A stretch of 64,000 nucleotides of DNA, from positions 1 through 64,000 of the forward strand of contig NW_024882776.1 in the NCBI RefSeq assembly GCF_019059575.1, read 5' to 3'. The number at the start of each line of letters is the position of its first letter. The stretch's first letter is position 1. The notes beneath the pieces are model-generated. The model made no database searches and was not told where the DNA came from. It worked only from the letters and a program-made list of their open reading frames with translations. A program made the position numbers and the translations under genes. Below, in pieces: positions 20,320 through 33,518 of this stretch. Origin of the DNA: Amphibalanus amphitrite. Its lineage: Eukaryota > Arthropoda > Thecostraca > Balanomorpha > Balanidae.

Positions 20320-22458
20320 ATGTCACGAGCTGACTTGTTCGGTGTGGGGAAGGAGGAGCGGAAGAGGAGGTTGGAAAGGTGCTTTGATTGGGAGGTCAGG
20401 AATCTGGTGCAGAAGTACGGATCGTGTGCACATCTGATCCCCGACACTCTGCTGTTGGCACACGACATTCGGAGCAACCACTCCACCGGGTGGCAGGCCT
20501 ACTGTACCGCGGCAGAGGTAAGACACTCTGTCACCACGCTGGTAGATTATCCACTCATGGCAGCCCTGCTGGATGTTAATGACGCCGCCGCCGCCCGTTG
20601 TCGACACTGTCAGTCCGACCACCCCCTCAGAGTTGCCTCCATCAATAGATCAGGCAGCAGTGCCGAGGGACTGACGGACTTGGTAGTGGGCATTGGCGGA
20701 ACGTCAGATTTTGATCTGATGTTCGAGTTCGATGCTCCATTTCAATGGGCGGTACTCGGAAAGAGAGATGAGCCGGCCGTTATTACGCCGAAGTCGGCAC
20801 CACAAATGTGGGCTCGACCGACCAAAAACCCTGGATTTGTGACGCTGCACTGGGTCAAGACGACTAAATGCAGTCATGATAAGCCGCTGGAGGCCTTGCC
20901 GGCCGACTCCATCCGCCAGCTAATGGTGGCATCATGTCGGATTATGCAAGACGGCAAAATCAATACTGCCGGACCGGCTGTTAACGTCAAGTCGTCAGAT
21001 GATATCTCAGACGGAGGCATGGACTTTGTGCCGTGCATTCTTGTGCGCGGGTGGTGGCCGGCAGACCAGCTAGACAGCTGTCACCTGAAGGTGGACTTCC
21101 CGCCAGCAGCGGCCAGGGTTGACATCCGACGATTCGGAGTACACCTTGTGCCGACCGGCCGGCCCGGCAGCGACACCGAGTTTATTGAGTTTCGGATTTC
21201 CTACTCACGGGCGGAGGTGATCACAGTTCGATATCTCGCTCCAGTCATACGAGCAGCTATTGTTGCAGTAAAAGCCATGAAAAATTCTTTGAAAAAGAGC
21301 GAGGTGATAAGCGAAGATGTGCCATTAAAATCATACTTTATAAAAACGGCCGGGCTTTGGCTGGCTCAAACCATTCCAGCTTCAATGTGGAAGGGCGTCA
21401 CCGACGGTGTCAACAAAATACTTGACTGGCTGGAGGACAAATTGAACGCCGGGAAAATTCCGTGTTTTTTCGATCATAACATCGATGTGGCAGTTGAACT
21501 CAGCACCGTAGAGCGGCGGGCTATCATTGACATCATGCAGCTGATGAGGGAGTATGTCACGCATCTTCTGATGGGATGCTGTGAAAATCTGTGGAATGTG
21601 GATCTGCTGCTGGAGCCCCTCAAAGACCGCCAGCGAGAGCCCCAGCTGCGGCTCCGTCTCGGAAGGACGCTCGTCCGACAGGCTGTCTTTGAGGGTGTCT
21701 CTGTCCGCCACACAGCTCCGTGCTGGGAGTGGTGGTGGAAGGAGAACATCCCTCCACTGGTCCGCACAGCCCCACTTCTATTACAGTGGTGGCATTACAC
21801 CAAATCAGAAACATACCTGCAGCAGTGTCTCATGTTCATGGCATGGGTGGTGGTCGACTCAGCAGACATGCAGTTAGGGACACCGATGACGTCACAGGTC
21901 AGCGACATCGTCACGCTGGACGTGGGCCCCCTGATAAACTCCTCACCAGATCTGATCTCGATCTCCTGCTGGGTGACCCGGACAAAGTGGAGACCTGGTG
22001 TAGTCAGCAGCTGCGGCGGCCGCTGGAGGAACGGCCGGCCGGACTGACCGCCGAACTCGACACGACGCGGGGCCGTGCCGAGCTGCTGCTGCGGCCCGAG
22101 CTGCTGCTGCAGGCTGTGCGAGTGAATGCGCCGGGTAAAATGGCCTGGTGGCGGGATAATGACCGGGAGGTGGAGAACAGTTGGATGAAAAACTACCGAC
22201 CACTGGGTTCCTACCAGGAGACTCGGGAGAAGTTGGAGCATCTCTTCAACACTAACCTGCATAAGCGGCTCCGTGTCAAACTACCAGAGATGGACGCCGC
22301 GTCTGTGGACGCCACGGCCGGCCTCTGGCGCCGCCGACTGCAGCAGCTGCTGTCCGGTGACCGGCTGCGGACGATGTACAACGCTATCACCGGCTGGTGG
22401 CCGGACCGATGGGAGATGACGTCGCACTACCTGGCGGTGCACGAGGCCGACTCAGAGG
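20320..22458 (+). pseudogene. Unit C exon 1: Mab-21/cGAS-like nucleotidyltransferase with 1-nt deletion
   Basis: Paralog of units A and B, with GSSAEGL, DFDLMFEF (D130, D132) and the third acid in LKVDFPPA (D259). At 21931-21941 it reads CTGATAAACTCC where A and B read CTGATACAACTCC: one base is missing at about 21935. The frame is lost near residue 539, within the C-terminal helical part, and a stop follows at 22045-22047. Downstream of the lesion the correct frame continues open to the conserved donor (CTCAGAGG|GTAAGA). The nucleotidyltransferase core would still be made, but without its last about 175 residues and without the coiled-coil tail. It may be a pseudogene or a single-base sequencing or assembly error. 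Confidence 0.75.
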
Positions 22459-22715
22459 GTAAGACGATATTGACGCCAACCAATGCTCCAATCCGTCGTT
22501 TTATTTGCTTCCAAGTTCCAGTGTCATTCCAAAAACGACTGAGAAATACCTACCAGTGCAATGAATGAAAATCGACATGCGTGCAATGATGTGATCTTCC
22601 CGAGACGAGATCTGTTTATTCAATTTATCATTGAGTTGTGGTTGTTGAGTGCTAAGCAATTCGTCGATTCAACGACCACCCACCTAATATTTTCTACCTA
22701 ATTGGTATGTTTCAG

Positions 22716-23570
22716 ATTCGGAGCAGGATGACGACGACGGTCAGGCCGGTGGCGAGGAGCGGCGCAGCGCAGACGAGGACCAGACATCAGGGTGTCTGCC
22801 CAGCCCTCAGCGAGAGAAATGGCAGCAGCTGGAGCGACAGCGCCAGCAGCTGTGTCAGCAGCTGGAGCGGCGGGGTCACGGGGAAAGGAGGAGTCTCAAC
22901 CAGCAGCATGATGAGGAGCGCCGGCGTCTGGAGCGGATTCATGACAGAAAGTGGCGGAGCATGGAAATACTGCACCATGACGAGCGGAAAAGGCTCCATC
23001 AGCGTCACGAGAGTGTTACCAGATGCGTGGAGCTGCAGTATCAGGGACAGGCGCAGCAAGAGAGACGTCAGAGACAGTTGGAGCTGCTGGACCGGAGAAA
23101 CCGAAGGCAGTTAGCAGTACTGGAGTGGCAACACCAAATAGAGTGGGGAGACCTGGAGCAGAAGGTCCACACGCAGTGGAACAAACTGAAACAGAAACAC
23201 CTCAGGGAGTCACAAGAGCTGGAGGAGAGATACCCGAACATGCAGTCCGGGGAGGAGCTGGCTCGGCTGATGGAGGAGTGTAGCAGGAGGCGTCGGCAGC
23301 TGCGGAAGGAGCTGGAGAAGGAGCTGGAGAAGGAGAAGGAGAAGGAGAAGGAGAAGGAGAAGGAGAAGGAGAAGGAGAAGGTGCTGGAGAAGGAGAAGGA
23401 GAAGGAGAGGGAGAAGGAGCTGGAGAAGGGGAAGGAGAAGGAGAAAGGGGAGGAGCTGGAGAAGGTACTGGAGAAGAAGAAGAAGCTTGGGAAGAAGGAG
23501 AAGGAAAGCGGGAGGGTGCAGGAGAAGAACCTCATAGTCAAGAAGGAGGAGGATAAGCCAGTTGAGCGAG
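22716..23570 (+). CDS. Unit C exon 2: charged coiled-coil / Lys-Glu repeat domain
   Basis: 285 codons, phase-symmetric like unit A exon 2. Acceptor TATGTTTCAG ends at 22715; donor GAGCGAG|GTAAGG. Acidic start, Q/R/E helix, then a Lys-Glu repeat dominated by EKEKEK (GAGAAG repeats, about 23310-23420) where A has ELEKE. No stop in the expected frame. Its translation depends on the frameshift in exon 1 being absent. Confidence 0.65.
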
Positions 23571-23758
23571 GTAAGGTCTATTATTCATAGCGTTGCTTGT
23601 CAACCATTTTGCAGCTAGATCATGTGTACAGTCACCTGAGCTTTACATATTTTATGTTGATTTTATAGCCGGAGACTATTTGAAAATGAATAGAAACACC
23701 CTACAACCCTTTCATTCAGAATCTGTACAAGTATTGACTTTTGTCCTTCTGATTTCAG

Positions 23759-23830
23759 GCAAGCAAAAGCGGCAACGACGACAACAACAACAGCAACATG
23801 AACAACAACAACAGCAACAACTAGAACAAG

Positions 23831-23870
<40 letters not shown>

Positions 23871-24162
23871 GCAACAACAAGAACAAGAACAACAACTAGA
23901 ACAACAACGACGACGACGACGTCATCAACAACAACATGAACCAGAACCACAACAGCAGGAGCGGCTGCCGAGCCGGCGCTGCCAAAACCTGCGGAACCTG
24001 ATAGAGGTAACGCGAAGACACCGCCAGCAGCTCATCCAGCTCCAGGAGCGGCACAACCAGGAGCTGGAGGAGCAGAGGAGACGTCACCGGCAGGAGTGGC
24101 AGGATCTGGAGCGGCGCCTCAGCCGCCGGCGGCACGGCCAGGAGCGGCGACACCCACAGTGA
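23759..24162 (+). CDS. Unit C exon 3: long poly-Gln tract and terminal helix with stop
   Basis: Acceptor TGATTTCAG ends at 23758. The Gln tract (CAA/CAG, about 23775-23910) is the longest of the three, with interspersed Glu (QLEQEQQ), then RRRRHQQQHEPEPQQQERLPSRR and the conserved RRHRQQLIQLQERHNQELEEQ helix. It ends RRHPQ at TGA 24160-24162. Donor GTGAG|GTAATT (GT at 24173) as in unit A. Confidence 0.65.
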
Positions 24163-24345
24163 CCGGCGTGAGGTAATTTCTTTGTGGAAAATTATTTCAG
24201 TATTCTACGTTTTCATTACAAAATAACGAGAAAATGTTGTTAATAAATATGTACTGATAAATACGTGTGCTGCATTTTTCATGTTGTTTCGGTTGTCTAA
24301 GGCCTCATATTTGATTTATACAAGCCTGCTCTGTTTGTGTTTCAG

Positions 24346-24453
24346 GATACCAGCGGAATCACGGACAAACTCAGGGAGGCGCCACTACGGAGAACATGTC
24401 GAGAGCGAGATATTTGTAGCATCAGACATGGCGGAAATATGTCGCTAGTGTAG
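24346..24453 (+). other. Unit C exon 4 (putative 3' UTR exon)
   Basis: Acceptor TGTGTTTCAG ends at 24345; nearly identical to the unit A and unit B blocks. The intron before it contains the unoccupied TTAA (24238-24241) that is filled in unit A. Confidence 0.5.
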
Positions 24454-24491
24454 ATGCTGAGATTGATAAAACGAGACGAGGTGCATTTTTA

Positions 24492-25360
24492 TTAACACGC
24501 GCAGTGGAAGGGTTGCGAGTACTACGCCCAGTGGAAGGGGGGGGGGCGGATGTCGCCCCCCCCCCCCTAAGATCTCAGCTCCCACTGGAGCTAGAAAGAC
24601 AAAATTTGGAGGGTAGGTGGGAGCCATAGGGAACTCTGTTGTGTGTGAATTTCGTGACCCTAGGTCAATATCTTCAAGGTCAAATGAGGTCAAATGTGGT
24701 CAAATCTGCCATATTAGCGACTTTTTTGCGTTTACACGCCGATAACTCAAAAAGTTACCGGCCGATTTTTTTTAAATCTTTCACTATACGAAAGAGCAAA
24801 CATTTATGAGTATGTATGGTGAATTTATAGATAATCCAACAATAAATATGGCAGTTACATAGAAGCCTGCTAAGGGTAAGATGTCGCCGGCTGAAGCGGC
24901 ATCGGCCGACGCGGGAAACGCGGCAATCACAATTTTGTGTTTACACACTCATAACTCAAGTTGTTACCGGCCGATTTTCAAAATTCTTTAACCATATGAT
25001 TGCCTGTACATTTCTCAGTCTTCTCACCGAATTTGATGCGAATCTAATATAATCAGCGGTAAGGAGCGCGATGTAAAGACGGAACCGTCCCGCCCCGGCA
25101 CAGTCTACAATTCAGGCGGCGCGTAACGGCTAGCGCCGGCCGCCGCGCCGCCGCGGCGGCAGGATGTTTGACTTTACACCGCCATTACTAGAAAAGTTGT
25201 GAACCGATTTTCTTACTTTTTGCACGAGAAGATCCGCAATTCAATTCTGGACAGGTAGCCGAAATTTCACATTGATATTATGCTTGCGGCGCGAGTTATT
25301 GGCGAAAAACAGGAGGGGTGGGCGAAATCCGCCCCGCCCCCCTTCCACTGCGCGTGTTAA
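24492..25360 (+). mobile_element. T3 TTAA element (copy 2, longer)
   Basis: TTAA 24492-24495 then CACGCGCAGTGGAAGG. The right end CCTTCCACTGCGCGTG abuts TTAA 25357-25360, which also starts the next element. The terminal motif is doubled at the left (CACGCGCAGTGGAAGG, spacer, CGCCCAGTGGAAGG). Interior with ACTCAAAAAGTTACCGGCCG and related phrases. Units A and B have the empty site TTAATGCTTAT. Confidence 0.85.
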
Positions 25361-26561
25361 CCCGCGCCCTGGTGGGGTCTGTTTATAACGCGACCTGGTG
25401 GGGGGGGGCTATTTTTTGCCCCCTCGTATCTCCGAAACTACTGGACGGATCCGCAAAACTCAAACGGCGTTCGAAAGGCCTGTCAAATTTGTCGAAGGAA
25501 ACCAAATTTCATTGACCTCGGGGTCACCGATGACGTCACAGGTCAGGTCAAAGATGAAGTGTTTCACCGTTCACGGGTCTTCTAGGGAATGCGCTATAAC
25601 ACCGAGGAAAACGCATTTTGTCGAGAATCAGCGATAGGGCGTCAGTTGCCTAGTAGATATGTTGCTATTAGAGGTCACTGACAATACCAGGTCACGTCAC
25701 AGGTCAGGTCACCAAGGGTCACAGGTCAGGTCACATGAGCCCAACTTCACTAAGGTTGTGTGATGCATGTTTTATGGCCAATTTTTCATTTCCAACTCAA
25801 TGGTGTTGGTTATAAGACTATCAGGTACGGCTTAGGTCACTTTCTGGTGAAGTTCAGGTCAAGGTCAGGTCAAGGTCAGGCCAAAAAAGGTCAAATTTTA
25901 AAGTTGATAGTTTTGCATAAAATGGGTATTGATTCGATGCAGCTCGTCACGGGGAGTCTAATGGTGGTCTTTGTTTTGCGCTACGTGGTCTAGAATTGCT
26001 AAAAATTGAGTTTGAAAATTTGACGTCATCAATTTTGAACAGTTTTTTTCGCTATAACTTCGCCAAAAAAAGAGGTATCAATCTCAAATTTGGTATGTGG
26101 ATGTAAGGTGGTACGGACTATCACATATATTCCGGTTTTTGCGAAATTCATAAAACTTTTTGGATTTTTAGATCATTATATCCAAAAAATTGATTTTTTT
26201 GATTTTTGGGGGTCAAAATCCAAAAATTTCAAAAATCCGAGATAGCAGTTTTGTAGCCCTGTCAATTCTACAGCTTTTATGTCTTTATCATTTTTCTGTA
26301 TTTGCAAAGCTATAGGCCTGACAGCTCTTCCCGTGGAACCCTTTTTTGGGTCGAAAACGACAGAACATGACGTCACTCTGACGTCATTTCCGGCCAACCT
26401 ATCATAGCCTTTGGAAAAAATTTTTGGTCACCATATGTAAAATTGATGTCCGGGAGGGTACTGAAAGTTTGGTGACGATCGGCGCAGCGGTTCTGGAGAT
26501 ATATCGAAAAGTCTGGAGGGGGGGCAAAAAATAGCCCCCCCCCCACCAGGTCGCGGGTTAA
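25357..26561 (+). mobile_element. T2 TTAA element (copy 2)
   Basis: TTAA 25357-25360 then CCCGCGCCCTGGTGGGG. The right end CCACCAGGTCGCGGG is followed by TTAA 26558-26561 and then the interrupted unit sequence tgcttataagg. The terminus is doubled at the left (second copy CGCGACCTGGTGGGG at 25389). Tandem AGGTCA/AAGGTCAGG lies at 25690-25735 and 25855-25880. Confidence 0.88.
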
Positions 26562-27250
26562 TGCTTATAAGGTCAGTGCTCATGTGATGGCGATGTTAGC
26601 AATGCATATAGCGTTTGTATAGTCATGGTTTATATAAGTTATGTGTTGTTTTTACGACTGCAAAATGTAGTTATAATGACTAATGCTATACATAGATAGT
26701 GACATTGATGTTGGCTCTCTGAACACCTTGTGTTGGTTATGGGCTGTTTTTCATGACACATGTATTGTACAATGTTGAGAAGCTCTGTAAATACTATACA
26801 AACAGCCGTTCCCATCCCCATCTTTCGATGACCGGACATAAGGCCAGCTGCCGTTGTGGTGATGGGAATCTGTGTAACGAACCGTTACATCGAAGCCATT
26901 GAACATGTTGGCTACTGAAAGCAATATACATAATATCAGAACGAAATACGAGTAACCTATACAAAGGCGACGAGCCACATCGGGCTCCACCGATAGCGCT
27001 GCTCCGGATCACCACGTCTAACACAGGAAGGGTGACCGCCACTGCAGCCGCAGCTGGCCAGGAAGGACGTCAGATAGGAGGGCTGGCACCGCCGTCTCCA
27101 CTAGCCGCAGGCAGGGTGGTGCGGTTGGATGATGACGGCCGGTGGACTGAGGGCGGGACGGGCATCAATCAGGTGCTGACAGCAATCAGCAGTCAGTTGG
27201 TGACTTACCAGGGAAATAAGCTAAAATTAGAGCGCTCGTTTGTATGATCC
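26562..27250 (+). repeat. Conserved downstream block of the gene unit (copy C)
   Basis: Continues the gene-unit sequence. 26948-27250 is the part that also occurs inverted at about 62757-63058. Beyond about 27250 the similarity to the other units ends, and no fourth nucleotidyltransferase follows. Confidence 0.6.
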
Positions 27251-29430
27251 TGCCTGCCTTAAAATGACTCGCGGATACTCCAGGCAAATTATTTATACCA
27301 ACCTTGTTTATAAAGTGCAATGCTGCCCGTCGTCCCCGGATACCCCTCCCCAGTCCCCACCCCCTGCCGCCCGCTCCCCGGCCCGTCCGCCACGGCCGGG
27401 CCAGGCCGGCCCGTGGCCTCGGGATCCGCCGACCTTCAGTGTAGGTGGCGCTACTGCCAACTGCCGGACCGGGGCCTTACCAGCCGCCATGGCCACCGTT
27501 GGCAGGTCGAGAAATGCAGAACTGCAAGGGACTGATTTGGCTACTGGAATGAAGTCATGCATTGATAATGAAAACGTCATCTCGCATATCCCTACTATTT
27601 TAAAGCTATAATTACCTTTGAATAAATGCTTCCTCTGCCATGCAGAAATCTAAGGCATGGGAATAAGCCAATGAAAATAGCAGATTTGCATTGATATAAG
27701 CACCAATGAAGATTTGGATTGTTTTAAATCATTAGCCGCGTTTACATAGGGCTAGTTGCCAGATAGTGGAATTCCACTAACGAGACATTTTTTCCACTAA
27801 CGAGACATTTCAGGCACCTTCAGATAATTCTGACGACCTATCCGGCCAGAAGGACCAAACCGATTGACAAAAATAAATACATCGTGGCGGATGAATACTT
27901 CAGGCCTAGACATAGTATAGATGTCGCAACTCGCGGCCTTCCCGGCAGTAAGGGCGAGGTATAGATGACGCTACTGCAGCAGCCAGCAAGTCACTGGAAC
28001 GTGGGAGTCGTGGAATGGAACGGAAGATACGGAACGGGGGCTTCTTAACGGAAGCTTATTCGTTTTATTTTCATTTAAGAATTGATTTCGTGCGCTAGGG
28101 AAAGAACATTGTCTTCTTTTTTCTTACGTCTGCACCCCCCGTCCCTTCCATCCCTTGGATCAGCCAGTGTGCAGCAAGAGGGTTCATCGGAGAAAAACAA
28201 CAAAGAGCAATCCTCCCTGAGCCTGTCAGGTCAGAAATAACCTGAGCATAGGCGGCGGAACGGGGAGGGCACCGGGGCACCGTGCCCCCCTTTGATTTTG
28301 GCATTTTAACATTAGCCCTATGGGCGCTGCATGGAAAGAATGGGACCAAAAGTCGGCGGTGCCCCCCCCCCCCTTAATTGAAGGTGCTCCGCGGCTACTG
28401 AACCTGAGGACCGTTCGTTATGCCCTACTGCCCACGCTTCTTAAAATTTCAGTAGTAGTCAGTTATCTGGCCAATGTTTCCGTATACGGGTTGGCAAACA
28501 CAACTGAGCCTCGTGAGTGGGATGAGTACTGGACACAGAAGTGGACAATCTGTTGGCAAGGAGCCCGCAATGATAATATCTCGAAACTCAGGACTACGCA
28601 TACAAACACTTTAAAAGCATCTAAATCTACACTATAATCGAAAGCCGCATTGTTGTGAACTACCGGCACGTGCGTCCAATCACCATCAAGAACGGAAGTC
28701 CGACCTACAGCAAGCACGACAGTCCGATCATAGATGTATTGAAAAATAACTAGCAACTTTAAACATCGCCTTCCTCAGCCACGCTCTACACCGCATCACA
28801 TAAGAAAACCGCCAATATCGATTACAAAACACACATAAAGGAATTTCGTAGGTATAGATCAGAGGAATACTTCACCTCCTTTATCTGGCGCGTCAATAGG
28901 TATAAAGTAATCTTTGGCGTCTACGCACTAGCAACATCTATAATGCAAACAGCAGTTCAGAAGCCATCCACTAAAATTGTAACAAGGCAAGGGTTGGTCA
29001 AAATAAATTATAGTCACCGTGATAAATAGCAAACGAAATACAGAACAAGCACAACAAAGCATTCCACACTCGTTTAGACTGTACCTACAATATGCCTACA
29101 TAAGACATTGCAGCAGTGTACAAGGGAAACATTCTTTAAAGATGCTACCGTGAGGAGTTTTAAAAGTTTGGTGAACATAGTTACGAGTCACTGCACAAGA
29201 AATGTCGCGGTCGCCAGCCGGCCCAGGCGAAAGAGTCGGCGGAGACGGCGTCAAACAAACCCGAGAGGGAGAAGTTTCATCCGCATCAGCGGAGGCGCTC
29301 TCTCTACCAAGGTCGTCAGTTACCAGCCGCAGCACCCTGCTGGCGATTTGATAGCTGCTCTCATTCTCAGCTGGCTGAGCGCCATGTGCCGGGTCATCCG
29401 GCTCCATGATTTCCCCTTTCATTAGCAGCT
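27251..29430. other. Gene-poor stretch
   Basis: No supported gene. It contains a GC-rich patch (27340-27430), a short inverted-repeat end at 27735-27782 that pairs with 41795-41850, and C/G runs at 28285-28375. Small open frames here show no domain and no paralog. Confidence 0.4.
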
Positions 29431-29878
29431 GCTGTTGTAGTTATTGTTGTTGCGTTCCTTTCAGCCGCTGCCGCAGCATAGCCGTACGGTTCTGGATGGT
29501 TCTCACGGCGGCAGCCAGGGTCACCAAATCCGTCTCCCCGTAGCCACACCAGACTCGGGAAAATGTACCGAGATGTACCGAGCCAATGTTGCAGCACTCG
29601 CGGCATTCATCGGTAGGACTCCGCCCAACCCAATGTCGGCACTGGCAGGAGCCCGACCAGTGGTCCAAACGAAACTGATGAAAATCGACAGCTGATGAGC
29701 GGTCCTCCACTGACGCCGGACGGGTGGCGACGGCGCGGCCGGTCCTGGAGCTGGAACAGCAGAATGGACCGGCCGGGACACGCGGCTCATCAGTCCATTC
29801 GTCCTGCTACTCCCCGTAGACCCCAGCTCCTTCACTGCAGGTTCTCGCGTCTGCCGACCCGTCCGTCCACACCCACGC

Positions 29879-30890
29879 GGCTCGATAGGGGAGGGGAGGG
29901 CAGATATCGTTACGTCGCTTGAAGCAGTTCAGCTGCCGAGGCTCTTTGTCGCAACGCCGCCAGCGCCGGGCATCGCAGCAGCACATACCGTGGAGTGCCA
30001 GCCTCTTCGCGGCGGACGCGGCATCGGGCAGCAGGGCACTCCACGTCGTTGCATTGTGGGCATCCGGCCTCGGGAGGCGGCCGATGCAGAGCAGGTACTG
30101 GCGGATGTAGATAACGACTGCACGGTCGGCCTCCAGGACGGAGCCGGGACAGCGGTCGACCCATATCGACCGGTACCATCCGTCCGGCCAGCTCCGCCGC
30201 CAGGCGCGCGCAGCGTTGCGCGCGCCTGCCTTGCAGATAGAGCCGACGTCGATCGGCGGACGGCGCTACCGTTGGGATAGGGCGCCAGCCTCGCGCGCGA
30301 GGGCGTCCGTCCGCTCGTTGCCCGGAAGCCCGCAGTGTGCAGGAACCCACTGCATTATCACTGGCTAGCCCCCTCGGTGAGCGCGGCCAGCAGCCCCCAT
30401 ATGTCTGCGGCCAGAGGGGCTCTCTGGGCCGCCGCGCCGCTCCGCAGGAGGGCCAGCGCCGCCATCGAGTCGGTGCAGACGATAATTATCGGAAGAGAGG
30501 TGTCGCGACCAGTCTTGGTCAACAGCTCCTCCAACAACGCTCTTAGGGCGAATAGCTCGCCGCGCGTGCTAGAGCAAAGGGCGCCTGCCGCGACACGCAC
30601 CTCTCGGATGTCGCGGTTCGGGGGGGGGATGGCCCCTCCTCCATCTAGCACACCATCGGTGGCGAAGCTGTCTGACCAGATCAAGCTCGCCTCAAACGGG
30701 AGCTCCGCCAGACGACTTTCCGCCGCCTTGGCTCGCCAGCCGTCGCGCCCAAACTCGCTTCAGGCCGTGAGTCTATAGCCGGCGCGGTGGCGTGGCTTCG
30801 CCATGCTGGCCTTGGGCGGGTTGTCCTCAGAGAACGCGTTCGCATTGGCGAGAAGGCGAGCAGCGCCACGAGTCCTGAAATGACCAAACA
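29879..30890 (-). pseudogene. Decayed LINE fragment: RNase H and C-terminal zinc knuckle
   Basis: Reading the minus strand, 30684-30358 encodes an RNase H-like segment with TRGELFALRALLEELL and VCTDSMAALALL. In another frame just downstream comes WVPAHCGLPGNERTDALA, the typical RNase H C-terminal motif of I/R1/Jockey-type LINEs. After that, near 30060-29930, is a Cys-rich CPQC..YVLLRCPAL segment. Stops and frame changes separate these parts, so it is dead. Reverse transcriptase was not found, so the fragment is 5'-truncated. Clade assignment is tentative. Confidence 0.7.
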
Positions 30891-32320
<1,430 letters not shown>

Positions 32321-32630
32321 CCCAGTAAACATGACGACGTCGGCCCGACGTCGGGCCGAGGCTCGGCCCGACGTCGGCCCAACGTCGGTTCAACCTCGGC
32401 CCGACATCGGCTGGACGTCGGATATGCCCGCATGTTCCGACGTCCAGCCGAAGTCCAGCCGACGTCGAGCCGACGTCGGGCCGAGATCGTTTGCCGAGGT
32501 TGACGAGATCGTTTGTCGTTGGACCCGCGACGGGGCCCACGTCGGCATGTTTATTGGGACAACGCGCCAAAAATATCAACCGGCGGCGGGATTCGAGCCC
32601 CCAGTCGCCGACGTCGGCATGTTTACTGGG
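32321..32630 (+). mobile_element. GACGTCGG-rich palindromic element with CCCAGTAAACATG ends (copy 1)
   Basis: Starts CCCAGTAAACATG (32321) and ends CATGTTTACTGGG (32618-32630), perfect 13-bp inverted ends. The body is a mosaic of GACGTCGGCC, GCCGACGTC and GCTGGACGTCGG units that are largely self-complementary. An internal near-terminus CATGTTTATTGGG at 32546-32558 suggests two copies or an internal duplication around a tRNA-like fragment. Confidence 0.75.
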
Positions 32631-32650
32631 ACAACACGCCAAAAGCATCA

Positions 32651-32723
32651 GCCGGCGATGGGACTCGAACCCCGTGTCATTCGAACGCGAGGTTAGTGCG
32701 CTAACCACTACGCCACGCAGCCA
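32651..32723 (-). repeat. tRNA-derived SINE or tRNA pseudogene
   Basis: On the minus strand: GGCTGCGTGGCGTAGTGG (A-box region with TAGTGGTTAGCGC) and GGGGTTCGAGTCCC (B box and T arm). The acceptor and anticodon stems do not pair well, so it is more likely a SINE head or pseudogene than a working tRNA. A second B-box-like piece is at 32590-32602. Confidence 0.55.
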
Positions 32724-33275
32724 GCTAATGAATATGGTTTGTTTTGTTGGGTTATGCCCTTTCGGTCTGACAAGACCATTTCAGAGCCGGAAGGATCATA
32801 GGATGGAGACATTGGTCTTCTTGGCGAGCACCCTGGGTCCAGTTCATATAGAGTCCCTGGTTCCATTGCTGTTACGTGACACTTATTGGAAAGGGCGACC
32901 CCACAATGGATTCATATAGCCACTCTTACACACCTGCACCAACGTTTCCCAAAGTGTCCCTTTGATAAGTGGCACTTTGGCAAAGTGACACTTGCTGACT
33001 GGCCTTTCTATATGAACTGGGCCCGGCCCTGGTGAGTTGCCGGGGCTGAGCCTGACCAAAGGATAGGCCGAGCAGCCCCAAGCACTCACCGCACCCGGCT
33101 ACGGGCGAGCTCGGCTTACGGGCAATCCCAAATGGGATAAAGTTTCCCTTCCAGTCCGGATCAGGGGGTTGCGGCGTGGAGGAAGATTTGAGTTTCCTGA
33201 GGATATTTTGAACACAGAAGCTCTTTATGAAACATGAAACATGTATTTTATATTATTTTAACGGTCAAAACAGCG
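32724..33275. other. No gene seen
   Basis: Unremarkable sequence between the two GACGTCGG elements. A GC-rich patch with short inverted repeats (33030-33120) has no recognisable identity. Confidence 0.35.
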
Positions 33276-33518
33276 GCCGATGTCGGTCCGACGTCACCCC
33301 GACGTCGGCTGGACCTCAGCAATTGATCTCGGTCCGACGTCGGCCCGACGTCGGCTGGACCTCGGCTGGACGTCGGAACATGCGGGCATATCCGACATCC
33401 AGCCGACGTCGTGCCGAGGTTGGACCGACGTCGGGCCGACGTCGGCATGCCGATGCCGAGTTGCCGACGTCACCCCGACGTCGGCCGACGTCGGGCCGAC
33501 GTCGGCATGTTTACTGGG
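33276..33518 (+). mobile_element. GACGTCGG-rich palindromic element (copy 2, left end missing)
   Basis: Same mosaic of GACGTCGG/CCGACGTC units as copy 1 and the same right end CATGTTTACTGGG (33506-33518). The left CCCAGTAAACATG is absent, so it is 5'-truncated or decayed. Confidence 0.7.

Noticed and set aside
27240-27611. 123-codon Pro-rich frame after unit C
   Set aside because: Not present in the matching places after units A and B; composition bias only.
32651-32723. Functional tRNA gene on the minus strand
   Set aside because: Acceptor and anticodon stems do not pair; it sits next to a mobile element.
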